Assembly (NCBI GenBank): GCA_004352715.1
Contig: SCFE01000015.1
Coordinates: 2,820,414-2,884,413 of the forward strand
Direction: 5' to 3'
Length of the DNA: 64,000 nt
DNA from: Hofstenia miamia
Lineage: Eukaryota > Xenacoelomorpha > Acoela
The translations under genes were made by a program, and so were the position numbers. Every line of letters starts with the position of its first letter. The first letter of the stretch is position 1. Below, piece after piece: positions 24,276 through 35,303 of the stretch. A model generated the notes under the pieces. The model saw only the letters and a program-made list of their open reading frames with translations, had not been told where the DNA came from and ran no database searches.

Positions 24276-24812
24276 CATCTTACTGACCTGTGCAAGAATC
24301 TTGATGTATGGCATGACAATATTCTATCGCAGATATCACATAAATCATACTGGTGATGGAGACAATGATCAACTTTCAGCAATCAATGTGTCGCAGTGAG
24401 ACTCCCTGTGTGCCTCTAGCGTAGACCATTTGAAGAAAGCCAGCACCTCGTGATAATGCAAGGACGGCTCAATTATATGGAGTGCTCATTTTTGGATATT
24501 TTTGATTTTCTGGCTTTGCGAGTTCATTAATCCATAGTGCCAGACTCGGGCACAGTATTCAAGAACAGAATGTATATTTGCAAAATACACAGTGATAAAA
24601 TAATTACCTGGTAACCCACTGCTCATTATGGATTTTAAAAAGAAAAGTCTCTTCATAGCTTTCTTGACTATATCCTGGACATGAGTCTTCCATTTTAGAT
24701 TATACTGGAATCAAACACCTAGCAGTTTCACTGAAGCAACACGCTCAATCTTTTCCCCATCAATGAGTGTTTCATCAGGTAATTGTTGTTCCCATAGAAA
24801 ACAAATTAATAG

Positions 24813-25889
24813 CTACTTTGTTTTCGTAACATTGAGCATGGCTTCATTATTGCTGCACCACGATAGTACCATGTCTGTGATGTTGCAAGACCCGTGATCC
24901 CCTTTATTAAAATAGTGCCAAGCAGTTGTGTCATCTACAAATTTCATCCTTAGCTTCCATTCAGATAACAGTGAGTTTACAAATAGCATGAATAGCCATC
25001 TTAGTACCCTGTGGTATGCCAGCTCTAATAGTTTTCCACAACGATACACATCCACTTGGTAACCTTACTCTATGACGCCTATTTTTAAGAAACGATACTA
25101 TCCATTTGATCGTGGAATGTTTGATACCTATATCAAACAACGCTTAATAAGTAATGGATGACTTACAAAGTCAAAGGACTTTTTCAGGTCAAACAAATAT
25201 ACTCGTATATAGGAATGGTCTGTGTCAAGCTTTTTAAGCCATTGATATGAAATATTAACCAGGGCTGATGCAGTGGATCTACCAGGAATGACACCATACT
25301 GGTACGGGTCTAGCACCTCCAATATACGAGGTTTCAGTTCGTTATCCACAATAATTTCTTCTATTACCTTAGATACCGAGCACGTAAGAGCAATTGGACG
25401 TAAATCATTAATAGGAGTACATACAAGTCTTACCTTAGCTAGAGGTACGATCTCAGCGGCTGCAAAGGGAGTAGCACAGCTATCATGCAGTAACCGATTA
25501 ATCAGTAAGGATAAAAGATGCGCCATCTCGTAGCTAAAATACCTTGGAATCCAGCACGGTATGATTCGCTGTTTTCTGTCAGGACCAGAAGATTTGAGTG
25601 GAGATATTTGACTAATAATCTTAAACACAGAATATTCGTCAGTTTGAATACATATGTCATTTTGGGGTTCACCAAACACAAGATCATCAGATATACTGGG
25701 GTAATGACCTTCGCAAGATGTGAGGTCATTGTTTATCCTATTTGCCAATTCTTCTTGAGACAAACCAGCCAATTTTCTACCAAGAACCAATGAGTTACTC
25801 TCATTGTAATTACATAGATTTTTTATTGATTTCCACCAGTATTGCGGATTTCTGATTTTAAGATCGTTAATGCGGTTCTTATAAGACAA
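24813..25889 (-). pseudogene. LINE copy B reverse transcriptase
   Basis: One frame runs 25889-25128 (NPQYWWKSIKNLCNYN ... LKSSGPDRKQRIIPCW ... NDLRPIALTCSVSKVIEEII ... YLFDLKKSFDFVSHPLL). A second, 25055-24813, carries WLFMLFVNSLL and the catalytic box MKFVDDTTAWHYF. Between them the frame shifts near 25130 and a few bases of the PQGT/GPWLF box are missing. It would reverse-transcribe the element's own RNA at the nicked target if intact. Confidence 0.85.
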
Positions 25890-26386
25890 CCGTCTTTTTC
25901 CTTAATAGAGCGTTTAACAGCATTTCTCATCTTTCTGAATTCAAAAGGGTTGTTATTGTGAAGGGCTGCTTGACGCTTTGCAATCAGCCGCTTGGTATTA
26001 TTAAATATCCAAAGTTTATCACGTACATAGATACGAGATTTAAACAAATGGAAGCACTCATTAATCCAATTGTCTATGAAGTCAGCAAAAGTATGCCACA
26101 TGTCCTCAAAGCAAGAAGCTTGTTGGAATAAGGACAACCAGTTAACCTTACAAATGGTGTTACCAAATTTTCTAAGGCCACTAGGAGTCTTCTCAGGTTT
26201 CCACACTATACGTTTAATCACATCAGATCTATATTCCTTGGCCTTAACTGAAACAGAGAAATGTTGGCATCCTCACAAATTAGGTAATGGAGTTGCATCA
26301 ACAAACAGCTGCGTATGAGAAACAAATACCTTATCTAATATTTTCTTCCCATGGGTGTGAAACTTAACCATTTGAGTGAGCTGAAA

Positions 26387-26880
26387 TTATCGTGTTAAAA
26401 AGCCAGTGTTTAAATCATTAAAATCGCCGCCAATAATTACCGCATAATTAGGTAACTTTAGTTCAATGTCGTGTAAAACCGTTCGGAGATAGAGTTTCAT
26501 ATACCCATTATCTTGTTTTGTCCAATAAGGATGATAAATTACGCCTATGACAAATCTGCTAATGCCACGAGGTGACTTAGGTGGTGACATGACGATCCAT
26601 AAAGACTCAAAAGGGAAGTGGTATATCTCATTAGGTAAAATAGGGTAATACCGCTTATACGACGAATCTGCCCGAATCTGAATTGCTACACCTCCGCCAT
26701 ATTTAGCATTACTATCAGTAGTTCTATCAACTCTTTCAATTACATAACCCGGTAGCGATACATATTCATCAGCAATCAAATACGGTACGATAAATGGGTT
26801 TCGACCAACAATACCAATTCAGGCTTATCGACATTAATGATAGTGGTAAGTTCGTTCATTTTGTATTTAGGGGACTGAAA
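26387..26880 (-). pseudogene. LINE copy B APE-type endonuclease
   Basis: The frame 26779-26387 carries GYVIERVDRTTDSNAKYGGG, a GGGVAIQIR strand, IGVIYHPYW and the catalytic-fold motif VIIGGDFNDLNT. These are hallmarks of the exonuclease/endonuclease/phosphatase fold that nicks the target DNA for LINE insertion. The N-terminus (ELTTIINVDKPELVLLVETH-like) continues upstream in a different frame, so at least one frameshift is present. The C-terminal SDH box was not clearly seen. Confidence 0.8.
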
Positions 26881-26934
26881 GTTGCTAAGGAATAAACTAG
26901 GACAAAAACATTTACTAGGTTGCTTCCTAGGTAC

Positions 26935-27720
26935 TCACTGGTCCAATCGCACAACTTGGCCGTCCAGTAACAATTGCAAGTTTCGAATTTTGATCCTAGA
27001 GTTTTCAATTAGGTCATCGTTTATCATCTTATAACGTCGATTTAACAAAGCTCTCTCAATCACTCTATCATCCGGACTCAACTCAGCCTTGACAAACACT
27101 TTGAAATCATTAAAGTTGTTTAGCACGCTAGTCTTTGACAGAAAACCACGCTTAGACCATACCGTACCTACATCAACAATTACAGGCCAGATGCGACTGT
27201 CATTCCGTTTTCCTATTCAAAAATCTCTTTAATATTAGCAGCGTTTTCGCCCAAAAAGTCAAATACTTGTAATACCATTTCTTTATCATTCGCGATACCA
27301 TTGTCCGACGTAGATTCTGGAATTCCGCTCATTACTATCCGCGAAATGTAATTATTATTGGACTTACGATTTACGTTTTCCTGATACGACTGTTTGAATT
27401 CCTTCATCCACTTTGTTTTCTTAACATCAAATTTGCGAATTTGTTCGACGGTATTCTGGTAAATAGCATCCAATTGTTCAAAATATGCCATGGTTGATGT
27501 TCCGCCATCTCCACTACTGCTGTATCGATCCTTCTTCCTGCTATCCACACACTGTGTACAAAACGTAAGAAAATGACTCTTATATTGAATGATCGCATCT
27601 ACGCATCCAGTGGAAAACTCGGTACATTTCTTGGACAGATGTAACGTAGTACTGCACGAATAGCATGAAATTTCGTAGCTTCGTTTTCGATTTCTTTATT
27701 ACATGTATTGCATAGCGATG
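26935..27720 (-). pseudogene. LINE copy B ORF1 with PHD-like zinc finger
   Basis: Starting near 27720, two frames together show CNTC, CYSC, LHLSKKC and FCTQC, a Cys/His spacing like the PHD-type fingers in ORF1 of L2/CR1 LINEs. The frame 27548-27213 follows with a lysine-rich helix (QIRKFDVKKTKWMKEFKQS) and ISRIVMSGIPES, the start of an RRM-like nucleic-acid-binding domain. The frame 27126-26935 gives VFVKAELSPDDRVIERALLN, its C-terminal part. Frame changes show it is not intact. Confidence 0.65.
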
Positions 27721-27740
27721 TAGAATTGTCAGTGTTTACC

Positions 27741-29464
27741 CTAATCTGCTTAATTAATTAAACTGTATAATAAACAGGCAAATTATCATAACATTTCAGC
27801 ATCTCTTCGATTCTTTTACTTTCTCCAATCAGAAATATTCTTTCCTATCTTAAAAAATAAAGATAATGTGCTATAGATTTAATATCAGTATCTAACAGGG
27901 TTATCGTAGGACGTGAGATGGGACAAGTCTGACGTGGAATGGGAATGGGACAAAAAAGCTGTCCCACGACATGCCTGACATTTAATAACGAAGATCAACA
28001 TAGTCTTGTGAATACCAATTTCTAAAACTGAAATTTCAAAAATTTAAATCTAATGCAGAATTGCTGTCTCTACAATATTTTTTCATTTAGATTTACACAA
28101 ATATTGATTTTTAGATCTACTTACTGTACACTATCACGTCTATTTTCTAAGAGTGTACATACAGGTACAGTATCAGAGCATTGTGATTCTCTGAGATTAA
28201 ACCACGTGAATTTAATAGATTAAAGGACATGTGCAAACGTGACGAAATTTCAAGTAGCAAACATCTCAATGGAAAAGAAATTTCTCACTTATTTATTAAA
28301 ATGTCTTGAAAACAGTTGTTCCTCTAAAGTTCCTTTTAATTAAGAAAGTCTTTGATGATTAATCTGGCAATCTTTATGATATCATTCAATTTCTTGCAAC
28401 TACTGAAGCTGAACTATCTTGTGTCCGTGGATAAAGTTTTTCATGGATGATAGATATTTTTTTACGGGTTCCTAACTTTTGCTGGCACTATAAACAGGGT
28501 TGTAATCGAGGGGTGCAAAGGGAAGTTCTTTATAGCAATTTTTTTCACAAAGCTGTGAAATAGTTCCCTATAAAGCATTTGTAGACATTGAGGATTTTAT
28601 TCATATTTTCATATGTATTAATATACATACAATTATAATAAAATTTCACCATAGTCATAATCTGTAAAGTCACTTTTTTAGGTTTGTGATTTGATAATTT
28701 TAGAATTATTGGGGTTAGCTACAAAAATTCTTGCCCCACAAATCGCGCAAGAATCCCCACAAGCTAAAATTTCAATCCCCGCCTCCTAGGTAAGCCAGGT
28801 ACCTCGTACCTGGCTCAACTGAGTTTTTAAAGTTGTTTAAAAATTGTGGTAATTGGTAATGCAACAGAGATAGACATCGGGTGTCCGAATTTACCAGACC
28901 CGAGGTCGGGAAGAATAATTTCAATTTGAGTCGGGTCGGGTATACTCAGCCTATGTTGGGTAATTGTCGGGTGTGATAGTCTGGATAAAATGCAATATTT
29001 CGTATTTATTTGCTTATAATTGATGTACATTTCTAAATTAAGTATTTTGTTTTCTTTGAGTCGAGTAAGTGAGTCGATAGTCGGGTCTGGTAAACGAATC
29101 AATAGTCGATTCTGGTCCGATTCAGTTTATCAGATTGTGTCTTGGGACGAGTTGGGTACAATTGTTTTATTGAATGTTCTTCACTGTAATACAAGTGGAG
29201 TATTTTGTTCTATTATATTTGCTTTTTACCACAATCAATTATGCATAAATCTTCAAGGTAAATATTTCCCTAGTGAAGTATGCAGAGACGCATTCCTATT
29301 TGGATTAAAAAAATATAAAATATTGCAAATGTCTATAAAATACATTTAAATATGCAATTATTTCAATTTGTATAAATTCCTAAAGATTATATTACTACAT
29401 TTAGAAAAAATATTTTTAGTTGAAGACGTACATAATCAACAGATAACCTAATCATTTCTTTTAG
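27741..29464. other. Intron sequence with short GTCGGGT-rich patches
   Basis: 3' end of the transporter intron. At 28870-29110 the word GTCGGGT or TCGGGTC recurs at irregular spacing (degenerate minisatellite); at 27905-27960 GATGGGACAAG/GAATGGGAC recurs. No gene recognised. Confidence 0.45.
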
Positions 29465-29885
29465 AATCTCTAGTATCATTATGGCAGCATACATTCGTCC
29501 TGAGATGCTGATAAATATAAGCATGCTTTTCTGCTTGTCAACATCACTAGTTCTAAGTCTGGCAGCAGGAATAAATCTCCATGTTCTATATTTCGGGTCA
29601 TTTTCTATGGGATATTTTGTTTCATGGCAGTTTGGTTCTTGCTACACATGGACAGTGAGACGCGTTGATATTTGCAATCTAAAGTCATCAATATTCTTCG
29701 TAGCATGCGGTATAGGTGGTGTATTAATGCCACCGATTACTGGATATATTTTCAAAACTGGTGTCTTTGGAGGCCAAATGGGCATGTTTCACTTCAATTT
29801 TGTTTTGAACTTGGCCATTCTTTGCGTTTACATATCACTTATTGTAATTGCAAGAAAAGCTAGACATAAAAAAATACGACATTGA
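29465..29885 (+). CDS. MFSD4/NAGLT1-like MFS transporter, last coding exon
   Basis: Acceptor TTTCTTTTAG precedes 29465. The first base completes the Arg codon split at 4421, giving GGFMAGR-ISSIIMAAYIRPEM across the junction, which fits TM8 of an MFS fold. Further segments: TM9 INISMLFCLSTSLVLSLA, TM10 YFGSFSMGYFVSWQFG, TM11 FFVACGIGGVLMPPITGYIF, TM12 FNFVLNLAILCVYISLIVIA, then a short basic tail ending KKIRH and TGA. A polyadenylation-type AATAAA lies about 40 bp downstream. The combined protein is about 442 residues with 12 predicted membrane helices, so no middle exon needs to be missing. The intron of about 25 kb contains an oppositely oriented IgSF gene and many transposons. Confidence 0.85.
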
Positions 29886-30328
29886 TTTAGTGTTGTGCAA
29901 ATGTTAAGCTTTCCAATTTAAATATAATAAAATTTTGGTAAATAGCAAATCAATTTCTTGTAGTATCTGCAAACTGCTGTGGATTATTTGCCTTGATGTA
30001 CATGTTTGTATCACTGTCCTCAATAAGATATGCTAAAATCACTTATTTCTGGTCAACTATGCACATATAAGTAAATCTAATCACTGAATTTAATAGAAAC
30101 AGGTTAGAATTACTCATGCTGACCAAACTTGTAAACATTATATGAATCTGAAACATTTTATGAAAATGCAAAATCATTTGCCGTTTATGCTTCAAAATTA
30201 TATGGTTTAGCCAAGGACTACTCTAGTAAAGAACGTGACAAGTAAACATTTCAAATAATTTGGAGGCGCTATGTAAAGTAATGCGTGATTCCCGCAATTT
30301 ATTTTATCTTGTGATTATACATAATAAT

Positions 30329-30720
30329 GGTACGTTCATGTTTTGCTCCATCCTGTAATCATGGTCATGGCTATTATGGCAATTCGAATTGCAAATTATT
30401 CCGTTTTCCTTTAGAGAAAAATTAACAAGAAATTGAAAAGAGGCAGTTCCTCAAAACTGGACTGGTATTGACATTGCTCGAAATATGATAATATGTGAAT
30501 ACCACTGACCTGCAGACTACCCAAAAATTTCAAAGAAAGGTCATATATGTGACCAGCTGAACATCCCTCTATATTTAATGTGGCACAAAGTTGCTTGTCG
30601 TCTCTGTCATGCTCTAATCGACAAGTTACCAAGTGCTGAACGTAGAGCATGGAAATATGTTAACCGCAGAATGGACTTATTGGAAAAAAAATCGACAAAT
30701 TTAGGGATATTTCTGATTTA
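30329..30720 (+). pseudogene. THAP-domain protein remnant
   Basis: Starts MVRSCFAPSCNHGHGYYGNS, then FRFPLEKN and a stop. The C-x4-C pair and the FRFP step match the N-terminal half of the THAP zinc finger (C2CH). Further on, in shifted frames, IARNMIICEYH could be the remains of the C-x2-H half. HKVACRLCHALIDKLPSAER and RRAWKYVNRRMDLLEK follow. At least two frameshifts and a stop disable it. THAP fingers occur both in host regulators and in P-like or DDE transposases; the surrounding debris favours a transposon. Confidence 0.6.
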
Positions 30721-30802
30721 TTAAGTAATTATCTTGGTAATCTGCCTAACACATTGACAGGCAATGTTGTCATACTGAACAAACAGAGTGATTATTATTT
30801 AA

Positions 30803-31075
30803 CACTTTCGAGTCGAACGGGAACTATAGTTCCCGCTAATGTTTGCATGAGCCTACCGGGAACCATTAATCCCTATATCCCATTCAAATATATCCTATTA
30901 CCGGTAGTCATTTTGGAGACCGATGCAATTTCTAGAGTCAGTTCCATAGTCATGACATCATTATTTGTTAAATTATCACCATTCGGTAAGCACCTGTTCA
31001 TTTTTGCTCTATGTATTTTGCTTATATTTACTCAAATAATAAGCAAAATCAGCATTGTTTTCAGACTTGAAAGGG
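30803..31075. mobile_element. piggyBac-type MITE, 273 bp, flanked by TTAA
   Basis: TTAA at 30799-30802 and 31076-31079 flank ends CACTTTCGAGTC and (reverse complement of right) CCCTTTCAAGTC. An 18-bp perfect palindrome CGGGAACTATAGTTCCCG lies just inside the left end (30818-30835). It has no coding capacity of its own. Known: piggyBac elements duplicate TTAA on insertion. It sits within the THAP transposase debris. Confidence 0.75.
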
Positions 31076-31639
31076 TTAAAATAGTTCTAGACACAACCGA
31101 ATTTGTCTCACGAGAATTTTCGTGTTCAATTTTTATAAATGATGCGTTAGATGTTACTTCCTTTAACATTCTTCGTTCTCCTGTGGCTATTTCTAATCTA
31201 TCTGGCAAACTCAATTGCTCAGTTTTTGGACAATTTTGAAGTATCAGATAATACTCGTTGTTTATAATATCATTTTTTGAAAGCAACAGAAACCTCTTTG
31301 CAACTAGCAATAAAATGAGATATGGCAATGAGTAGGAAACATCCAATAACACTGTTTTGTGTTCTATGATGAAGATACTGGCAGGTTGTCCATCGTGTAT
31401 ATGGCTAGCATTACTCCCCTGTCCATATCACTCACTGGAAACTATCTGTATGAGCAACTACCTGCGTTTTTGCAAATTCTGAACATTTATCCCATGGCAT
31501 ATCCACTGGCTGTTATTATTGAGAACAATAAAGTGAGTCAGACTTTCCGCAAGTTAATGTGCCAAGGCTACAACTTGTATTCAAGCAATTAAGTTGACTC
31601 TAAACAACTATCTTCGTTCTGCCATCATTAGCTAAAGTA

Positions 31640-32040
31640 CACCATTGGTAGTGTTGACCGTGTTGCAGATTTTGATGATGTTATTAACTTATATGACGAA
31701 AAAAACAATGTCCTAGATTGCAGTGGCTTGACAAAAGCTTCTGTTTATCCAAGGAATATCGAAATGCAGAATGTTTCGAACGTAGAGTTTGTGGATAATA
31801 TTACACGTGGTGGATTGGTATACCCGACACTTGCTGTTATCACACTGAGGCTTGTTATTCTGCTTTTCTAAATCGTTCTTGCTGCAATTACCTTCTTTGG
31901 TGTTTTAACACTCTCTATGAAATAGACCCATCATTAAGTTAGGATATCGAGAAATCTGTACGCAAACGTTTATTTGTCAAGCTTATTAATGTGTTTTAAA
32001 AGGTCTTATAAACATTAGTAAGAGTAATAGTTCAGCTGAA
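31640..32040 (+). pseudogene. Possible THAP/P-type transposase C-terminal remnant
   Basis: The peptide FVDNITRGGLVYPTLAVITL (near 31786-31845) resembles the RGGL-x-PS box near the C-terminus of P-like/THAP transposases. It is followed by a lysine-rich tail, IEKSVRKRLFVKLINVF. Frames are broken. The link to the THAP finger 1.3 kb upstream is by position only. Confidence 0.3.
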
Positions 32041-32347
32041 AATAATCAAAGGAAAATACAAAAGCTTTCCTACATGTTTTTATGAAACTAGTATATTATA
32101 TTTTATACGTTTTAAAAGTAGTGTTAAATGCATTCTATAAAAAAACTTTTTGACAACTCTAGCGTCATTTAAGATTTCATAAAACTGGAAAAAATAAATA
32201 TATTCCCGCCTCCACATTAATTGAGATATTTTACTTGTCACGTCCTTTACTAAATTAGTCCTTGGGTTTAGCATATAGGTGTAAACTGGTCGGAAAACTG
32301 CCGACCGGTATCGGTGCCGGTTGACCGGCAGAACATTTTTCAAAGTC

Positions 32348-32385
<38 letters not shown>

Positions 32386-32388
32386 TAT

Positions 32389-32649
32389 NNNNNNNNNNNN
32401 NNNNNNNNNNNNNNNNNNNNNNNNNNNNNNNNNNNNNNNNNNNNNNNNNNNNNNNNNNNNNNNNNNNNNNNNNNNNNNNNNNNNNNNNNNNNNNNNNNNN
32501 NNNNNNNNNNNNNNNNNNNNNNNNNNNNNNNNNNNNNNNNNNNNNNNNNNNNNNNNNNNNNNNNNNNNNNNNNNNNNNNNNNNNNNNNNNNNNNNNNNNN
32601 NNNNNNNNNNNNNNNNNNNNNNNNNNNNNNNNNNNNNNNNNNNNNNNNN
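32389..32649. other. Assembly gap, 261 N
   Basis: Flanked by AT microsatellite on the left and TATA-rich sequence on the right, inside the hAT-like element. Confidence 0.9.
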
Positions 32650-33224
32650 ACGGATTAGTATATATATTAATATATATATAAAACATGTTAGATAAAATAG
32701 GTTAAGAAATTCTTTATTCAGAAAAATGTTGACAATTAAATAACTGATAATTTATCTGAATAGCATCAATAAATTCACACAACACATATACGCAAATTAC
32801 ATAAATTACAAAAAAACATCTTTCAAGCTATGAATAAATTACTATTGTACTACATTAATAACGAGTTATCGCATTGTCATCCTTATACAGTTTGTATTCT
32901 AACAATGATTTACCAGAAATATATTTTTTCAATGTTTTTAGTTTCTCTAGGTTGCGGTTTCCAGGTTGGAATGGCTACATTAATACTCAATGATTTATTT
33001 AAAACACATGTAAAAGTTTTGACCTAGAATTATGTTTATGAGTATTTCCTGTATTTTAATCGTATTACAAGGTGGTAGGTTTTATTAGCTTGAAGAATTT
33101 CACACATTGTATTCAATATTGCGAGTTTTTGGAAAGAGAATCGACCTAGAAATGTTTAAATTTTAAGAATGAGGTAACTTCAATTTTCATAAAATTCCTC
33201 TATCAAAACTTAGTCAATCAAATT

Positions 33225-33720
33225 GTAAGTCGACGTTGCAATTTAGGTTTTCTACCTTAGAAGAATTAAAAGTTATTGTACGAAATTTAAACATTAATAA
33301 ATGTTCATATTCGATTCATTTACCTTTCTTTATATTTAAGAATTTTTTTATCTATTTAGCCACCACCTATTATTTGCACTTAATGCATCGTTGAAAACGA
33401 ATTTCCGGAGATAATGAAAAAAATCCGATGTAAAACTTTTATATAAAAATGCAGATCCCTTTATTGCTAAAAATTATAGGCCAATCTGAATAACGCAACC
33501 TTTTACTAAATTATTTGAAAAAATACTGCACATACAAATCGACCAACTCCTTTACAAGTGATGCAATTATGTCAATTACTGAAAAAATATCCTCTAGTAA
33601 GTCCCAATTTTTATCCAGTTGCATAAAATTTTGAAATTTTGGCGATTAAACATGATGAAATTACGGATTTCATCAAAGTTCAATCAAGAGAAGCTAAATC
33701 TTTTTCATTCACTCAGTTCT
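33225..33720 (+). pseudogene. LINE reverse transcriptase fragment inside the hAT-like element
   Basis: Broken frames give EELKVIVRNLNINKCSYSIH (family: the L-x-NK-S-G-D/IP step), then NADPFIAKNYRPI, a stop, ITQPFTKLFEKILHIQIDQL (family: NYRPIS-x-SKIFEKI). This is the fingers region of a CR1/jockey-like RT. It is either a LINE that inserted into the hAT-like element or host LINE sequence carried by it. Confidence 0.55.
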
Positions 33721-34171
33721 TTGTTTGACCGGTTTTAGACCGATTCAAACCGGCCGGTCATAAAATACTGACCAGGCTCGACCTGCACCAGTCTGACCGG
33801 TGCCGGTTGACACGACCGGTTTACACCTATGGTTTAGCAAAAGCTCACAAGCCAGAATGTTAATTGCGACCGATTGCCAGCTCATGTGGAAGTATTAACA
33901 GAAAATTATCTGAAACCCTAAACAACATACTAAGTTTATTAACTGAAGAAAATGTCAACATCAATGCTAAAAATATTGCTAATGACATCGAAAAACAAAA
34001 CCCAAAATGCTAGGGTTTTTATATGATATTAAGAGTTTGTAAACAAATGTGCTATTGGAAAAATCAATTGATGCTTCTACTGAACTCCTTAAAAATAAAA
34101 ACACAAAAATTTAGAATCTGGAGTATAACACAACAAAAGAACTATTAACTTTAGCAAAGAAGAATACTTTA

Positions 34172-34825
34172 ATGGAATTCAATAGCACATTTTATCGTCA
34201 AAAAGATGGTTTAGCCATGGGTAATCTGTTAAGTTCTACTCTTACAAATATATATTTAACTACAATTGAGAACAAATTTACAACATCAGACATCCATTTC
34301 ATTTATTATCAACGCAATATGGATGATATATTTGCATTAGTAAAAGATGAAGAAACATCAGAAAACATACTTACAAAATTGAATTTAATTGACAAGAATA
34401 TTCAATTTACAAAGGAGATTGAAACTAAGAACAAATTTCATTTTTTGAATGTACAAATAACTAGAAAAGATAACAAATATGAAACTGGAATCTATTATAA
34501 ACCAACAGATACAGGATTGTTATTAAACTACACCTCAAATACGCCTTTAAATTACAAAATATCATTAATTAAAGGGTGTATTCATCGAATATTTGACAAT
34601 TGCAGCACACATAGGACAATTAACCAAGAAATAGGAAAACGTAAGATAGAATTAAAGAAAAATGAATATCCAAATAATTTCATAGATCGATATATTAGAA
34701 AATCAGTGGAAGACATTCTAATTAAGAACAAACAAAAGAAAAGATCAAAAAACAAACTAATTTTGAACATTGTTTTAAGATCGAATATAGAGGACTCTTC
34801 ACTGAAAACCGGATCAAGGAACTAA
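34172..34825 (+). pseudogene. Penelope-like reverse transcriptase core
   Basis: An open frame of 217 codons with FYRQKDGLAMGNLLSSTLTN (family: xQ-x-DGVAMGSPL), FIYYQRNMDDIFALVKDEE (catalytic box, YVDD changed to NMDD), KFHFLNVQITRKDN, ETGIYYKPTDTGLLLNYTSN and a C-terminal EYPNNFIDRYIRKSVEDIL. The change at the first position of the DD box and the flanking stops suggest an inactive copy. A poly-lysine stretch precedes the linker to the GIY-YIG domain. Confidence 0.8.
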
Positions 34826-35181
34826 AAAAATATCAATAATTAAAGAAAAAGTTATTTATATAAAGTAATAAAAAACTAAGAACGAAATTGAAATTAAAAT
34901 CAACTGAAGAAACCAGTAAGACTAGTATGTGGTGAAGATTATATTGGTTTTTGAGTAGACAACTATCAAAAAAAATTAAAGAACATAAGACCAGTTCTAG
35001 TATATCTAATCATTTAAATAAATACGAACTAAATTTTGAGACATCAAGATCAAGAGTAGTATATAATAAACAGAGATCTCCCAAAATGACGTATCGCTGA
35101 TTCATAGATATTAACGAGGGTGTTGCAACGCCATCTAGCAGTGATGTATTTTCTGACTCATTTTTAATGTTTGCAATTTTT

Positions 35182-35303
35182 ACGAGGGCCAATTTTACAA
35201 TGATTCATATACACTTGCTATAGTGACTAAGCTATTTATGAGGGCCAATTTTACAATGATTCATGTACTTGTTATAGTGACTAAGCTATTTATGAGGGCC
35301 AAT
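35182..35303 (+). repeat. Direct repeat of about 56 bp, 2.5 copies
   Basis: The block GAGGGCCAATTTTACAATGA through GTGACTAAGCTATTTAT occurs twice, with a third start at 35295. It is followed by TAGTTTACACATTTAC and TTAATATACATGCCATTG, resembling the TAGTTTACATACTTG and ATACATGACATTGG words of the array at 6480-7265, so this may be the edge of a diverged relative of the long-inverted-repeat element. Confidence 0.6.

Larger units (their letters stand above)
24060..27740 (-). mobile_element. LINE copy B, nearly full length (CR1/L2-like)
   Basis: On the - strand the order is PHD-like finger and ORF1 (27720-26935), APE-type endonuclease (about 26880-26387), linker and reverse transcriptase (26221-24813), then a 3' UTR ending in a short-period repeat block and a CTCT-type tail near 24065. 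It is about 3.7 kb. Frames are broken at several points, so it is no longer autonomous. Copy A (5990-6179 and 15563-17218) is a close relative in the same orientation. Clade assignment rests on the IPQGT/GPWLF and FVDDTT boxes and the PHD-type ORF1. Confidence 0.85.
32274..33830. mobile_element. hAT-like non-autonomous element with 9-bp target duplication
   Basis: GGTTTAGCA occurs at 32265-32273 and 33831-33839. Between them the ends read TATAGGTGTAAACTGGTCGG and, at the right, CCGGTTTACACCTAT, with further internal ACCGGT-rich inverted blocks (32290-32335 and 33730-33815). hAT elements make 8-bp duplications, which agrees if one of the nine bases belongs to the ends. The interior contains a 261-N gap and LINE-derived sequence. 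No hAT transposase was seen. Confidence 0.8.
32140..35085 (+). mobile_element. Penelope-like retroelement, split by an insertion
   Basis: A decayed N-terminal part precedes 32274 and the element resumes at 33831 after a hAT-like insertion. From 33831: LAKAHKPEC and LRPIASSCGS (family: GLPK-HKP, LRPI-SS-GS), then the RT core in one open frame 34172-34825, then a degraded GIY-YIG endonuclease with KIKEHKTSSSISNHLNKYEL near 34976-35035. This RT plus C-terminal GIY-YIG order is diagnostic of Penelope-like elements. Several stops interrupt the 5' part. Confidence 0.75.

Noticed and set aside
31032-31352. - strand frame with QNCPKTEQLSLPDRLEIATG, overlapped on + by VLDTTEFVSREFSCS
   Set aside because: Both strands look weakly protein-like and neither has splice sites or a firm family match; part lies in the TTAA-flanked MITE. 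The resemblance of the + peptide to a DDE block (IDCTE) is too short to call.
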